Assembly (NCBI GenBank): GCA_902576045.1
Contig: CACGTU010000003.1
Location: 1 to 64,000, forward strand
Reading direction: 5' to 3'
DNA: 64,000 nucleotides
From: an uncultured Pelagibacteraceae bacterium
Lineage (GTDB): Bacteria; Pseudomonadota; Alphaproteobacteria; Pelagibacterales; Pelagibacteraceae
In this document: positions 52,508 through 64,000 of the stretch, piece after piece
Layout: each line of letters begins with the position of its first letter
Position numbering within the stretch: the first letter of the stretch is position 1
Position numbers and translations under genes: made by a program
Notes under the pieces: generated by a model
Database searches by the model: none
The model's input: the letters and a program-made list of their open reading frames with translations, nothing else
Told to the model about the DNA's origin: nothing

Positions 52508-54310
52508 ATGAACAAAGAAGACAGTTTCAAAGAAAAATTTAAGCAAGCAATATTATCGACCGTTAAAGTAATCTCTGAGGATAACTTTTCAAATCCTAAA
52601 AATAAGAAACAATTAAATGAAGAAAACCTCAAGGTAAATAACATTGAAAATATCAAAGATAAAAATGAATTTATAAAAATAAGAGCAGAAAATGATTCTG
52701 AAGCTTTAAAAAGAAAATTTTCAAATAAATCAATCTTTGAAAAAAATATGCCATCTAATCATGGTTGCCAATCGTTATATAAATTGTCTGAAAAAATTAG
52801 ATATGAAATATTAGGATCGGAAATGTTAATGGGAATTTCAAAGAATTTCCAAAATAACTATTCAAATAAATTAAGAAAAATTGATCTTACAAAAATTAAA
52901 AAAAAAGACGATGTAAATATTTCAGATGCATTTGAAATTTATATGTTAGAAAAATTTTTAAAAGTACAAATTGAGCCAGAGGCTCAAAAAATTTTAAGTT
53001 TTTGGGAGAAAGAGTTGAGGGATACTTTTGATAAACATATTACATACTTAAATAAAAACTTAGAAAATCAAGAGATCTACAATTCAAAATTTTCAGAAAT
53101 ATTAGAGAATATGGAAATTTTTGATAATGAAGAAAATGATGAAAAAAAAGAGACTCAAGAAGATAATAACCAAGATAATTCAAGCTCCAATAATCAAGAT
53201 GATAATGATTCAGATAGTTCAGAAGATAAAAAAGAGGATGAGTCTTTAAATGAAGGGGTAGATGGTTTAGACGACATAAACGAATTTCGACTTGATGAAC
53301 AGACAACAAGTGAAGAAAATGAAAACCAACAATCTGAAAGTGTTGTTCAAAAGAAAAATTTAGGTGTTGGAGATAAAGATTATAAAGTATTTACAACCGA
53401 ATTTGATGAAGTTGCAAAAGCTGAAAACCTTGAAAGCCCCGAAGAAATTTCTAAACTCAGAAAAAATTTGGACCAACAGCTAACAAGTTTCCAAGATATT
53501 ATAACTAAACTTGCAAATAAGTTACAACGTCAATTATTAGCAAAACAAAACAGAGCATGGGAATTTGATTTAGAGGAAGGTTTATTAGATAGTTCTAAAT
53601 TACCTAGAATTATTATTGATCCTTATAATTCCTTATCATTCAAAAAAGAGAAAGACTTAGATTTTAAAGATACCGTTGTAACATTATTGATTGATAATTC
53701 TGGATCAATGAGAGGTAGACCAATTACAATTGCCGCTCTATGTGCTGATATTTTATCTAGAACTTTGGAAAGATGCTCAGTGAAAGTTGAAATTCTTGGG
53801 TTTACAACAAAAAACTGGAAAGGTGGATTGTCTAGAGAGGAATGGAATAAATCTGGTAAAACAAAAAATCCTGGAAGATTAAATGATTTAAGGCACATAA
53901 TTTATAAATCAGCAGATACACATTGGAGACAGTCAAAGAAAAATTTAGGACTTATGCTTAAAGAAGGTCTTCTAAAAGAAAACATTGATGGAGAGGCTAT
54001 TACCTGGGCATTTAATAGACTTAAAAAAAGAAAAGAGGAAAGAAAGATTATGATGGTAATTTCTGATGGTGCACCAGTAGACGATTCAACTTTATCAGTA
54101 AATTCTGGAGATTTTCTCGAGAAACATTTAAAGAAAATTGTTAAGTTTATTGAAAACAAAAGTGATATTGAAATTTTAGCAATCGGTATTGGACACGATG
54201 TTTCTAGATATTATCAAAAAGCAATAAAAATAACTGACGTCCAAGAATTAGGAGATGTGATGATTGGACAATTAAGTGGATTGTTTGAGAATAAAAAAAA
54301 ATTACATTAA
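52508..54310 (+). CDS. cobT: CobT-type von Willebrand A protein (cobaltochelatase subunit family)
   Basis: 600 aa. An acidic Asn/Asp/Glu/Ser-rich stretch (about 200-275) separates an N-terminal helical part from a C-terminal VWA domain with the MIDAS motif [12 protein letters not shown] (about 393-404) and later [10 protein letters not shown] (about 516-525). This is the CobT layout, working with the CobS ATPase directly upstream (start abuts the cobS stop). The same comments on missing CobN apply. Overlaps convergent regB by 4 bp. Confidence 0.88.
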   Translation: MNKEDSFKEKFKQAILSTVKVISEDNFSNPKNKKQLNEENLKVNNIENIKDKNEFIKIRAENDSEALKRKFSNKSIFEKNMPSNHGCQSLYKLSEKIRYEILGSEMLMGISKNFQNNYSNKLRKIDLTKIKKKDDVNISDAFEIYMLEKFLKVQIEPEAQKILSFWEKELRDTFDKHITYLNKNLENQEIYNSKFSEILENMEIFDNEENDEKKETQEDNNQDNSSSNNQDDNDSDSSEDKKEDESLNEGVDGLDDINEFRLDEQTTSEENENQQSESVVQKKNLGVGDKDYKVFTTEFDEVAKAENLESPEEISKLRKNLDQQLTSFQDIITKLANKLQRQLLAKQNRAWEFDLEEGLLDSSKLPRIIIDPYNSLSFKKEKDLDFKDTVVTLLIDNSGSMRGRPITIAALCADILSRTLERCSVKVEILGFTTKNWKGGLSREEWNKSGKTKNPGRLNDLRHIIYKSADTHWRQSKKNLGLMLKEGLLKENIDGEAITWAFNRLKKRKEERKIMMVISDGAPVDDSTLSVNSGDFLEKHLKKIVKFIENKSDIEILAIGIGHDVSRYYQKAIKITDVQELGDVMIGQLSGLFENKKKLH

Positions 54311-55584
54311 ATATTTGCTAAATTTTTATTCAGCCATTCTATTTTAATTTCTGCTCCACCTCTTGTCTCTGAATTTCTAAATATTAGTTTAGCTTCATTT
54401 TTCTCAAGTAGAGTTTTGCCTATAAATATCCCTAAACCTAAGCCAGACTTACTTTTATCCTTTGATTTTATTGATTTAATATAGGGTTCACCAATTTTAC
54501 TAAAAACATCTTTTGGGAATCCTGGTCCATCATCTTCGATTGTTATTTCAGAGACCTCACTATCGCTTTTAATTGCAATATAGATGTTATTTTTCGCGAA
54601 TTTATTCGCATTACCAATAAAATTTCTTATCCCATACACAATCTCAATTGATTTTGTAACATTGAATGAGTTAGCATTTTGTTCGACATCAATATCGAAA
54701 TTTTTATCGGAAATTTCTTGAAATGATGTAACTATTTCTTTGACGTAGTCTTGCAAACTCAAGTCTTTATCAATAAACTCATCTTCTACGATTGGATTTA
54801 ATGTTAATCTTTTTAATATCTCATTACACCTATCTACTTGGCTTACAAGAAGGTCGATATCCTTTTTTACATCCTTATCATTTTTAAATTGTTCAAATAA
54901 TTCTTGTGATATTATTTTAATTGTTGAAAGAGGTGTTCCTAATGAGTGTGCTGCTGCTGCGGCTTGACCTCCTAAAGATATAAGCTCATGTTCTTTAGAA
55001 ATTTCCTCTTGTATCTTATCTAAAGCTTCTTTTCTAAGATTAGACTCTTTTCCAAATGATAAAGCAAAGTAATTTAGGAATAATAAAGCTATAATCAATG
55101 CTAAAGGAATTGAATAATAAATATAAATGTTTGTTATTGATTGATCTAGTGGTGCCGGTAAATGCTCATGATAAAAAGTTAGTAAAATTATACATAAAAT
55201 AGTAAAACCTATAAGTATAATATTTGTTTTAATATCTAAACTGGATGAGGCAAACACACTTGGTATTAATAAAAATATAGCAAATGGATTTAATATTCCA
55301 CCTGATAAATATAATAAAGCTGCTAATTGAATAATATCTATTAATAAAAAATTAAAAGCTGATCTGTTTGATAAGTATGTTTTCTTATAAAAAAAAATTA
55401 AAAATAAATTACTTATTGCACCAATCAAAATTATTAGGTTGGCAAAAATATAATTGAATTCAAAATCAAATATAAATCTAACACTATTTATAGTTATAAA
55501 TTGACCAATGATCCCTATCCATCTTAAATTTATATAAGTAGACTTATTCAATGAGTAAAGTTGTGAAGTTTTTCCAAACTCCAT
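54307..55584 (-). CDS. regB: RegB/PrrB-type redox sensor histidine kinase
   Basis: 425 aa. About six membrane helices (residues 20-175) include the quinone-site motif GGILNPF (95-101). The H box is [15 protein letters not shown] with phosphoaccepting H213, identical in pattern to RegB. C253, 40 residues after that His, matches the spacing of the redox-active Cys265 to His225 in Rhodobacter RegB. The C-terminal ATPase has [14 protein letters not shown] and GLGLGIFI. It would signal electron-transport state to RegA, whose gene is not in this window. Lies 1 bp after gyrB. Confidence 0.93.
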   Translation of the reverse strand: MEFGKTSQLYSLNKSTYINLRWIGIIGQFITINSVRFIFDFEFNYIFANLIILIGAISNLFLIFFYKKTYLSNRSAFNFLLIDIIQLAALLYLSGGILNPFAIFLLIPSVFASSSLDIKTNIILIGFTILCIILLTFYHEHLPAPLDQSITNIYIYYSIPLALIIALLFLNYFALSFGKESNLRKEALDKIQEEISKEHELISLGGQAAAAAHSLGTPLSTIKIISQELFEQFKNDKDVKKDIDLLVSQVDRCNEILKRLTLNPIVEDEFIDKDLSLQDYVKEIVTSFQEISDKNFDIDVEQNANSFNVTKSIEIVYGIRNFIGNANKFAKNNIYIAIKSDSEVSEITIEDDGPGFPKDVFSKIGEPYIKSIKSKDKSKSGLGLGIFIGKTLLEKNEAKLIFRNSETRGGAEIKIEWLNKNLANI

Positions 55585-55585
55585 T

Positions 55586-57809
<2,224 letters not shown>

Positions 57810-58556
57810 TCAACTTCTGACGGATGTATGAACAAAAACCAAATCAGAATGAAGCCAATTCACAAAGTGATAGTTATTATTTATCATATATTTGTATATT
57901 GCTGAATCTAGCACACTATTAATACTTTGATTAGTAAACTCTAATTTTGATAGATCATTATCTAAGGACTCAATAATTATCATTTCTGGTGCATACTTTT
58001 TCAAATTAATACTTTTTATTACTTCAAGCTCATGTCCCTCTACATCAATAAGCAATAAATTGATTTTTTTATCTCTAAACTTAGTTTTTTCTATAATCGA
58101 ATTTAATGTAAAAGTTTTTATTTTTTTAATTTCATTTGCTAAATCTTTTCTTCCTTTATCTAGAGAATTAATTGCGGATCTATTGTGAAAAAAATACAAT
58201 TCCCTTTCCCCTTCTTCCTCAGAAATTGCTGCACAAATATTTTCATCTCTTCGTCTTATGTGATTAAATAAGTCTATAGTGTGGAAATCTAAATCAATAT
58301 TTATACCAGACCACCCTTTATCATATAATATTTTTGTGTTGTTTCCTTTAAAAGGATGAAAGCAGCCAACATCGATATAAACACCCCCCTTTTTTTTAAA
58401 AAAATAATCAACAATCAAATCTTGAGCTGCTACTGAATAAGATTTTTTAAAATGATTTGAGTATTTTATTTTTTGTGAAAGAAAATAAAAAAATTTTAAA
58501 ATATTAAACCCTTTTCTATAAAGATATTTTTTTTTTAATTTTTCTTCAATTTTCAT
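57810..58556 (-). CDS. FkbM-family SAM-dependent methyltransferase
   Basis: 248 aa. GVYIDVGCFHPFKGNNTKIL (about 58-77) is the SAM site, with GINIDLD and LLIDVEGHELEVIKSINLKK (about 166-185), which is the FkbM hallmark (D-x-E-G-x-E). Members methylate sugars or other hydroxyl groups and often belong to surface-polysaccharide regions. Here it stands alone between tRNA-Ser and gyrB. Stretches of T runs at both ends and a tRNA next to it suggest possible acquisition, but no integrase is present. Confidence 0.87.
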   Translation of the reverse strand: MKIEEKLKKKYLYRKGFNILKFFYFLSQKIKYSNHFKKSYSVAAQDLIVDYFFKKKGGVYIDVGCFHPFKGNNTKILYDKGWSGINIDLDFHTIDLFNHIRRRDENICAAISEEEGERELYFFHNRSAINSLDKGRKDLANEIKKIKTFTLNSIIEKTKFRDKKINLLLIDVEGHELEVIKSINLKKYAPEMIIIESLDNDLSKLEFTNQSINSVLDSAIYKYMINNNYHFVNWLHSDLVFVHTSVRS

Positions 58557-58608
58557 TAATTTTTATTATCTTTTTATACGAGTGTTCATATTATTCATCA
58601 ATTATTTG

Positions 58609-58698
58609 TGGCGGAGAGAATGGGATTCGAACCCATGAAAGGGTTTCCCCTTTACACGCTTTCCAAGCGTGCGCCTTCAACCACTCGGCCACCTCTCC
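58609..58698 (-). tRNA. tRNA-Ser (GGA)
   Basis: 90 nt with encoded CCA. GGAGAGG pairs with the 3' TTCTCTCC side; the anticodon stem-loop is CACGC-TTGGAAA-GCGTG, anticodon GGA; a long variable arm (TAAAGGGGAAACCCTTTC) and T arm ATGGG-TTCGAAT-CCCAT are present. It lies 6 nt downstream of the lepA stop. Confidence 0.96.
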
Positions 58699-58704
58699 AA
58701 AAAA

Positions 58705-60517
58705 TCAACTTTCTTTTGAAATTTTTAATACACCTATAAATGCCTCTTGTGGTATTTCAACTTTTCCAAATTGTTTAGCTCTTGCTTTACCTTTTTTTTG
58801 TTTTTCAAGAAGTTTTCTTTTTCTATCTAGTGCTCCTCCACCATGTATCTTTGTTAATACATCTTTTTTAAAGCCTTTTATGGTTTCTCTTGCAATAATT
58901 TTACCTCCAATAGCAGCCTGTATAGGTATCATAAAATTATGTCTTGGAATTAAATCTTTCAATTTTTCGCAAACTTCTCTTCCAGTTGATTGCGCAAAGT
59001 CTGTATGTATCATCATTGCAAGCGCATCTACTGGTTCTGAATTTACTAAAATACTCATTTTTACTAAATCACCTTCTCTGTGTCCTATTATTTCATAGTC
59101 AAAACTTGCGTATCCGCTTGTCATTGATTTCAATCTATCATTAAAATCAAAAACAACTTCATTTAATGGTAGTTCGTAGTTGACAACTGCTCTATTTCCT
59201 GAGTAGCTTAAATTTGTTTGTATCCCTCTTTTGTCTTGGCATATTTTTATAATTGAACCAAGATATTGATCAGGTGTGATAATAGTTGCTTTTATCCATG
59301 GCTCCTCAATAAAATTGATTAATGTAGGATCTGGCAAACTTGATGGATTCTGTAAATCATTTACATCGCCATTGTTCATGTGAATTTTATAAACAACACC
59401 AGGAGTTGTTGTAAGAAGATTTATATCAAATTCTCTTTCTAATCTTTCAGTAACTATTTCTAAATGAAGGAGACCTAGAAACCCACACCTAAAACCTAAT
59501 CCTAAAGCAGAAGAAGACTCTGGCTCATAGGAAAAACTAGCATCATTTAATTGTAACTTAGCTAAACCGTCTTTTAATTTTTGATATTCTGAACTATCTA
59601 CTGGAAACAAACCACAAAATACAACGGGTTTACTTGGTTTAAAACCAGGCAAAGCCCCTTTAAGTGGGTAATTTGCATCACATATAGTGTCACCAACTTT
59701 TGTATCAGATAAAACTTTTATGCCAGTTGTTATAAAACCAATTTCACCTGCGTTTAACTCATTTATGTCTTTAGGTTTGGGTGTGAAAACACCAACTTTT
59801 TCCACAAAATAATCCTGGTTTGTAGACATCATTTTAATTTTCATATTTTTTGATATTTTTCCGTCTATAACTCTAACCAAAATCACCACTCCAAGGTAAG
59901 TGTCATACCAACTGTCAACTAAAAGACATTTTAATTTATTATTTGCTTCTCCTTTTGGACCAGGAAGTACATGAATTATTTGCTCTAATATATCTTCTAT
60001 ACCTTCTCCTGTTTTTTCCTGAGCAGGGAACTGCTCCAGTGGTATCAATCCCTATAACATCTTCAATTTGTTTATTTGTTCTTTCAATATCAGATGCTGG
60101 TAAATCAATTTTGTTTAAGACAGGTATTATTTCATGATTTATATCAAGTGCTTGATAAACATTTGCAAGTGTTTGTGCCTCAACACCTTGAGTACTATCA
60201 ACAATTAAAATTGAGCCTTCACATGCATATAATGACCTACTAACTTCATAACTAAAATCAACATGTCCTGGTGTGTCAATTATATTTAAAACATAATTTT
60301 TTCCATCTTTAGCTTTATAGTTTAATTTTACTGTTTGTGCTTTAATTGTAATTCCTCTTTCCCTCTCAATATCCATAGAATCTAAAACTTGTGCCTTCAT
60401 TTCTCTATCCGTAAGCCCGCCACATTTGTGAATTATTCTGTCAGCTATAGTTGATTTACCGTGATCTATATGCGCAATAATAGCAAAATTTCTTATATTA
60501 TTAATTGTAGTTGTCAT
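58705..60517 (-). pseudogene. lepA: Elongation factor 4 (LepA), interrupted by a frameshift in an A run
   Basis: Ribosome-associated GTPase. The G domain is complete from 60517 ([44 protein letters not shown]), then the frame breaks after GAVPCSGK. The rest, from domain II to the LepA-specific C-terminal domain ([37 protein letters not shown]), continues in another frame to 58705. The break is a six-A run (60012-60017); five A gives [19 protein letters not shown], the expected family sequence, and 603 aa. Everything else is well preserved, so an error in the sequence or slippage is likely. Confidence 0.88.
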
Positions 60518-60519
60518 TT

Positions 60520-62927
60520 TTAGGATCTTATTTTAGCGCCAGACTTACTCTCGACTGTAGAAATAATTAAATTATTAATTTTTTCTAGATCTTTTTCGTT
60601 TAAAGTTTTTTCAGATGATTGTACTGTAACATTAAGTGCGATTGATTTTTTATCTTTTGGAATATTTTCCCCTTCATAAACATCAAAAACCTTAACATTT
60701 TTAATTAAATCTTTGTCTATAGATACAATTATATCTATCAAATCTTGTGCTTTAATTTTTTTATCAATTACAAATGCAAAATCTCTCTCAGATTTTTGAT
60801 AATCAGAATACTCAAATTGAGACTTTTGATCTTTAAGTTTTTTCTTTGTTTCTTTAAAATAATCTAAATATATTTCAAATCCTATTAAAGCATCAGTTTT
60901 AATATCTAATTTTTTTACAATATTTGGATGAATTTCACCAAAAAATGCAATTGGCTTATCTTCTTCAGTGCTTAAAAAAACTGATCCTGATTTGCCTGGA
61001 TGATAATAAGATGGGGCTTGATCTTTTATTATTAGTTTATTTTTACTAAATCCTGCCTCTACTATAGTTTTAATAGTATCTCTCTTTGCATCAAATACAT
61101 CAACATTTCTCTCTGTTTCTTGCCAATTTAATCTAAAATATTTTCCAGCTTGCAAAGCACCTATTACTGTTAGTTGCTCACCTGGCCTAGTACCCAAAAA
61201 AACTGGCCCTATCTCAAAAAAAGATAAATCTTTAAATCCTCTGTCTATATTTTTTTTTAAATAAAAAATTAAATTTGGAAATATTGAATTTCTTAAAACA
61301 TTTAAATCTGAACTAATTGGGTTAACAATTTTTATTTCATTATATTTTTCTCTAAATAAATTATTTATTTTAGAGTCTGTAAATGACCAAGTAACTGTCT
61401 CGTAAAAACCTTTAGACGCCACTGAACGTTGTAAGAAATGGAATAATTTTTGCTGCCTATTTAAAGTTGGTTTAAGTCTAGATTTTTCTGGTGTTAGTGT
61501 TTGAATATGTTCATAACCTTTAATTCGAACAATTTCTTCAACAATGTCAATTGGTTGCGTGATATCTGGTCTCCATGAGGGAATTTCTAAATCTAAACTT
61601 TCTTTATTCTCGTTGATTTTAAAACCAAGATTGGAAATTATTTTAATTATTTCTTTTTTTTTCAATTTTAAATCCTGTTATTTTTTCAAATAAAGAAATT
61701 CCAAATTTTACTTTATTTGTTTTTTCTTCTTCCAATCTTTGTATATCAAATTTACTTACTTCGCCCCCACACACTTCTTTAATTAGATCCGCTGCTTTGA
61801 TTAGTCCAGCTTCAATTGATTTTGGATCAATTCCTCTTTCAAATCTAAATTTTGCGTCTGTATCTACATTTAGTAATTTTGAAGTTTTTCTAATTGATCT
61901 TGGTAAAAAATACGCTGACTCTAATAATATATTTTTTGTCTTTAGTTCAGTTCCTGACCGTGTTCCACCTATGATTCCACCTAGTCCTAACACTCCTGAT
62001 TGGTCAGAAATTACACACATATCATCATCTAAGGAATATTTTTTATTGTCTAGTGCTTCAAAAGTTTCACCTTTTTTTTGAATTTCTTACTATAATTTCT
62101 TTACTTACTTTATCAGCATCATATGCGTGAAGTGGCCTATTTAAATCAATCATCACATAGTTTGTTATATCTACAATTGCAGATATTGGTTTTTGCCCTA
62201 ACGAAATAATTTTATCTTTTAACCACTGAGGACTTTCTTTATTTGAAACCCCCTTTATTAAACAGCTACCAAAAATTGTGCAGCCTTGTTTTTTTTCTTT
62301 TTTAATAGTTACTTTTAAGTCCTGATCAAAATTTTGATTTAATTTACTATTTTTTATTTTTTTTAAAGAACCAACTCCAGCTGCAGCAAGATCTCTTGCA
62401 ATACCTCTTACACCAAGACAATCTGGTCGATTTGGTGTTATAGATAAATCTACAACTTTAGGAGTTTTGGTATCAAAATATTTTTTCCCAATTTTTTCCT
62501 TATACTTTTCTGATAACTCTGTAATTCCCTCGCTTTCATCTGATAATTTAAGCTCAGCTTCAGAACACAACATTCCATAGGAAGTAACACCTCTTATTTT
62601 ACTGATTGATAGTTTCATTTGATTTTTTGGTATTATTGCACCTGGTCCTGCATATACTGTGAATAAACCTTTTTTTGCATTGGGAGCTCCGCACACAACT
62701 TTAACAGTTTCACTTTTACCAATGTCAACTTCACAAACTCTTAATCTATCTGCATTAGGATGTTGTTGCGCATTTATTATTTTTGCAACAATAAAATCAT
62801 CTAACTCGGAAGGTGCATTTTCAAAACTCTCAACCTCGAGACCAACGTTCGTTAAATTATTAATTATCTCTTTATCATTAAGATCTGTATCTAAATGTTG
62901 TTTAAGCCAATCGATTGTAAATTTCAT
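60520..62927 (-). pseudogene. pheT: Phenylalanyl-tRNA synthetase beta subunit, interrupted by two frameshifts in A runs
   Basis: Beta subunit of the alpha2-beta2 PheRS. Piece 1 (62927-62067) has the tRNA-binding EMAP-like domain and the start of B3/B4 ([12 protein letters not shown]). Piece 2 (about 62050-61643) has [20 protein letters not shown]. Piece 3 (to 60520) has B5 ([20 protein letters not shown]), the catalytic-like fold and the FDX-ACB anticodon domain. The breaks are an eight-A run (62052-62059) and a nine-A run (61654-61662); dropping one A in each restores a continuous 801-aa protein, the normal size. The enzyme is essential, so a working protein must be made or the sequence is wrong. 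Confidence 0.9.
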
Positions 62928-63991
62928 CTACTCAATCCTCTGTAGCTTGATGGTACATCTAAAGGATCGAACCCAAAATGGCTTAGCCATCTATAATCTG
63001 TTTCAAAAAAAGCTCTTAAATCATTAATTCCATATTTTAGCATAGCTAATCTATCTATTCCAATTCCAAAGGCGTAACCCTGAAATTTCGATGGATCAAC
63101 ATTTACATTTTTTAGGACGTTTGGATGAACCATTCCACATCCTAAAATTTCTAACCATTTGTCTCCTTCACCTATGATTATTTTGCCATCTTTAATTTCA
63201 TAACCTATATCAACCTCAGCTGATGGCTCTGTAAATGGAAAATGACTTGGTCTAAATCTCATCTTCAATTTATCCACTTCAAAAAACTCTTTAATAAAAT
63301 AATTTAGACAACCTTTAAGATGTCCCATATTTATATCTTTATCTATATGTAGTCCTTCAACTTGATGAAACATAGGTGCATGTGTTTGGTCACTGTCAGA
63401 TCTGTAAGTTCTTCCAGGTGCAATTATTTTGAATGGAGGTTTGCCTTTTAACATAGTCCGAACTTGTACAGGAGAGGTATGTGTCCGTAGTAACAATTCT
63501 TTTTTTTCATCTAAGTAAAATGTATCATGCATATCTCTTGCTGGATGATTGTCAGGCGTATTAAGCGCTGTAAAATTATTATATTCATTTTCTACGTCTG
63601 GACCCTCTTCAACGCTAAAACCTATTTCAGAAAAAATAGATGAAATTTCATCTATTACTTGTGAAACTGGATGAATCTTTCCTTGTTTAAAATCTCTTTC
63701 AGGTAAAGTGACATCTACTTTTTCATTTTCTAACTTTAGGTTTATCTCTTTTGTTTCGATTTCCTCAATTTTGCTTGTAATTTTATTTTGTAGCTCTTCT
63801 TTTATAAAATTTAAGTCCGATGCAAATTTTTTTCGCTCTTCTTGAGAGACTGATCCTAAATTTTTGAACTCGTTAGAGACTATTCCATTTTTACCAAATA
63901 ATTCAGTTTTAATTTGATTTATAGATTCTATATTTTGGTCTTTATCGAGTTTATTAAGATATTCGTCTTTTATTTTTTTAATATCAGACAT
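62924..63991 (-). CDS. pheS: Phenylalanyl-tRNA synthetase alpha subunit
   Basis: Catalytic subunit of PheRS. The 355-aa protein has an N-terminal coiled coil (about 1-90) and a class II core with [39 protein letters not shown] (motif 2) and [17 protein letters not shown] (motif 3). The phenylalanine-binding Phe/Ala region is conserved. Its stop overlaps the pheT start by 4 bp. Confidence 0.96.
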   Translation of the reverse strand: MSDIKKIKDEYLNKLDKDQNIESINQIKTELFGKNGIVSNEFKNLGSVSQEERKKFASDLNFIKEELQNKITSKIEEIETKEINLKLENEKVDVTLPERDFKQGKIHPVSQVIDEISSIFSEIGFSVEEGPDVENEYNNFTALNTPDNHPARDMHDTFYLDEKKELLLRTHTSPVQVRTMLKGKPPFKIIAPGRTYRSDSDQTHAPMFHQVEGLHIDKDINMGHLKGCLNYFIKEFFEVDKLKMRFRPSHFPFTEPSAEVDIGYEIKDGKIIIGEGDKWLEILGCGMVHPNVLKNVNVDPSKFQGYAFGIGIDRLAMLKYGINDLRAFFETDYRWLSHFGFDPLDVPSSYRGLSR

Positions 63992-64000
63992 TTTAGTAGA

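Overview
The window looks like chromosome of a SAR11-type alphaproteobacterium (Candidatus Pelagibacter or a close relative). The reasons are very AT-rich DNA, A/N/K-rich proteins, genes packed with 0-10 bp gaps or 4-bp start/stop overlaps, several TTG and GTG starts, a tandem glycine riboswitch in front of malate synthase, and alphaproteobacterial gene orders such as aroA-cmk-rpsA-ihfB-pyrF-trpFBA-accD-folC-trxA, murA-DUF2948-hisD-infA and SRP RNA-dnaX-ybaB-recR. I see no insertion sequence, prophage, CRISPR array or rRNA. Almost everything is core metabolism and information processing. Layout: 0-8 kb holds accA, the glycine riboswitch and glcB, recR-ybaB-dnaX with the SRP RNA, and kdsB-pheA diverging from a membrane-anchored cytochrome c. 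8-13 kb holds argF/argD, the regulator gcrA, a SHOCT protein and an NDUFA9-like protein. 12.4-25 kb is one long plus-strand run: an RNase D-like exonuclease, kdsD, lptC, lptB, aroA, cmk, rpsA, ihfB, pyrF, trpF, trpB, trpA, accD, folC. 25-29 kb carries trxA and a DNA-processing group (ExoI-like, MGME1-like nuclease, RmuC). 29-36.6 kb holds hisG-hisZ-hisS with tRNA-His, cspA, tRNA-Phe, infA, hisD, DUF2948, murA, dcd and two small basic proteins. 36.7-45 kb holds tRNA-Thr, a TVP38/DedA protein, rpmH-rnpA-yidD-yidC, argB, a HAD phosphatase, dapD, dapE, an HDAC-family deacetylase and a SET-domain protein. 45-64 kb holds truA-fmt-def, a large SAR11-style periplasmic protein, aroK-aroB, bolA, a J-protein with cobS-cobT, regB, gyrB, an fkbM methyltransferase, tRNA-Ser, lepA and pheT-pheS. 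Functionally the genes cover fatty acid initiation (accA, accD), glyoxylate use under glycine control (glcB), aromatic and tryptophan synthesis (aroA, aroB, aroK, pheA, trpFBA), arginine, histidine and lysine steps, KDO and LPS transport (kdsB, kdsD, lptB, lptC), translation and replication. The most unusual observations are: five indels at coding-strand A runs that break otherwise conserved minus-strand genes (pheA, the periplasmic protein, lepA, and pheT twice); an adjacent HDAC-like and SET-domain gene pair of eukaryote-like families; a tRNA-His whose CCA end sits 4 nt before the hisS start codon; AccA with a C-terminal membrane helix; a strongly divergent tryptophan synthase with Asp in place of the catalytic Glu of TrpB; cobS/cobT beside a J-domain gene with no cobN in view; and an unassigned structured region between tRNA-His and cspA.
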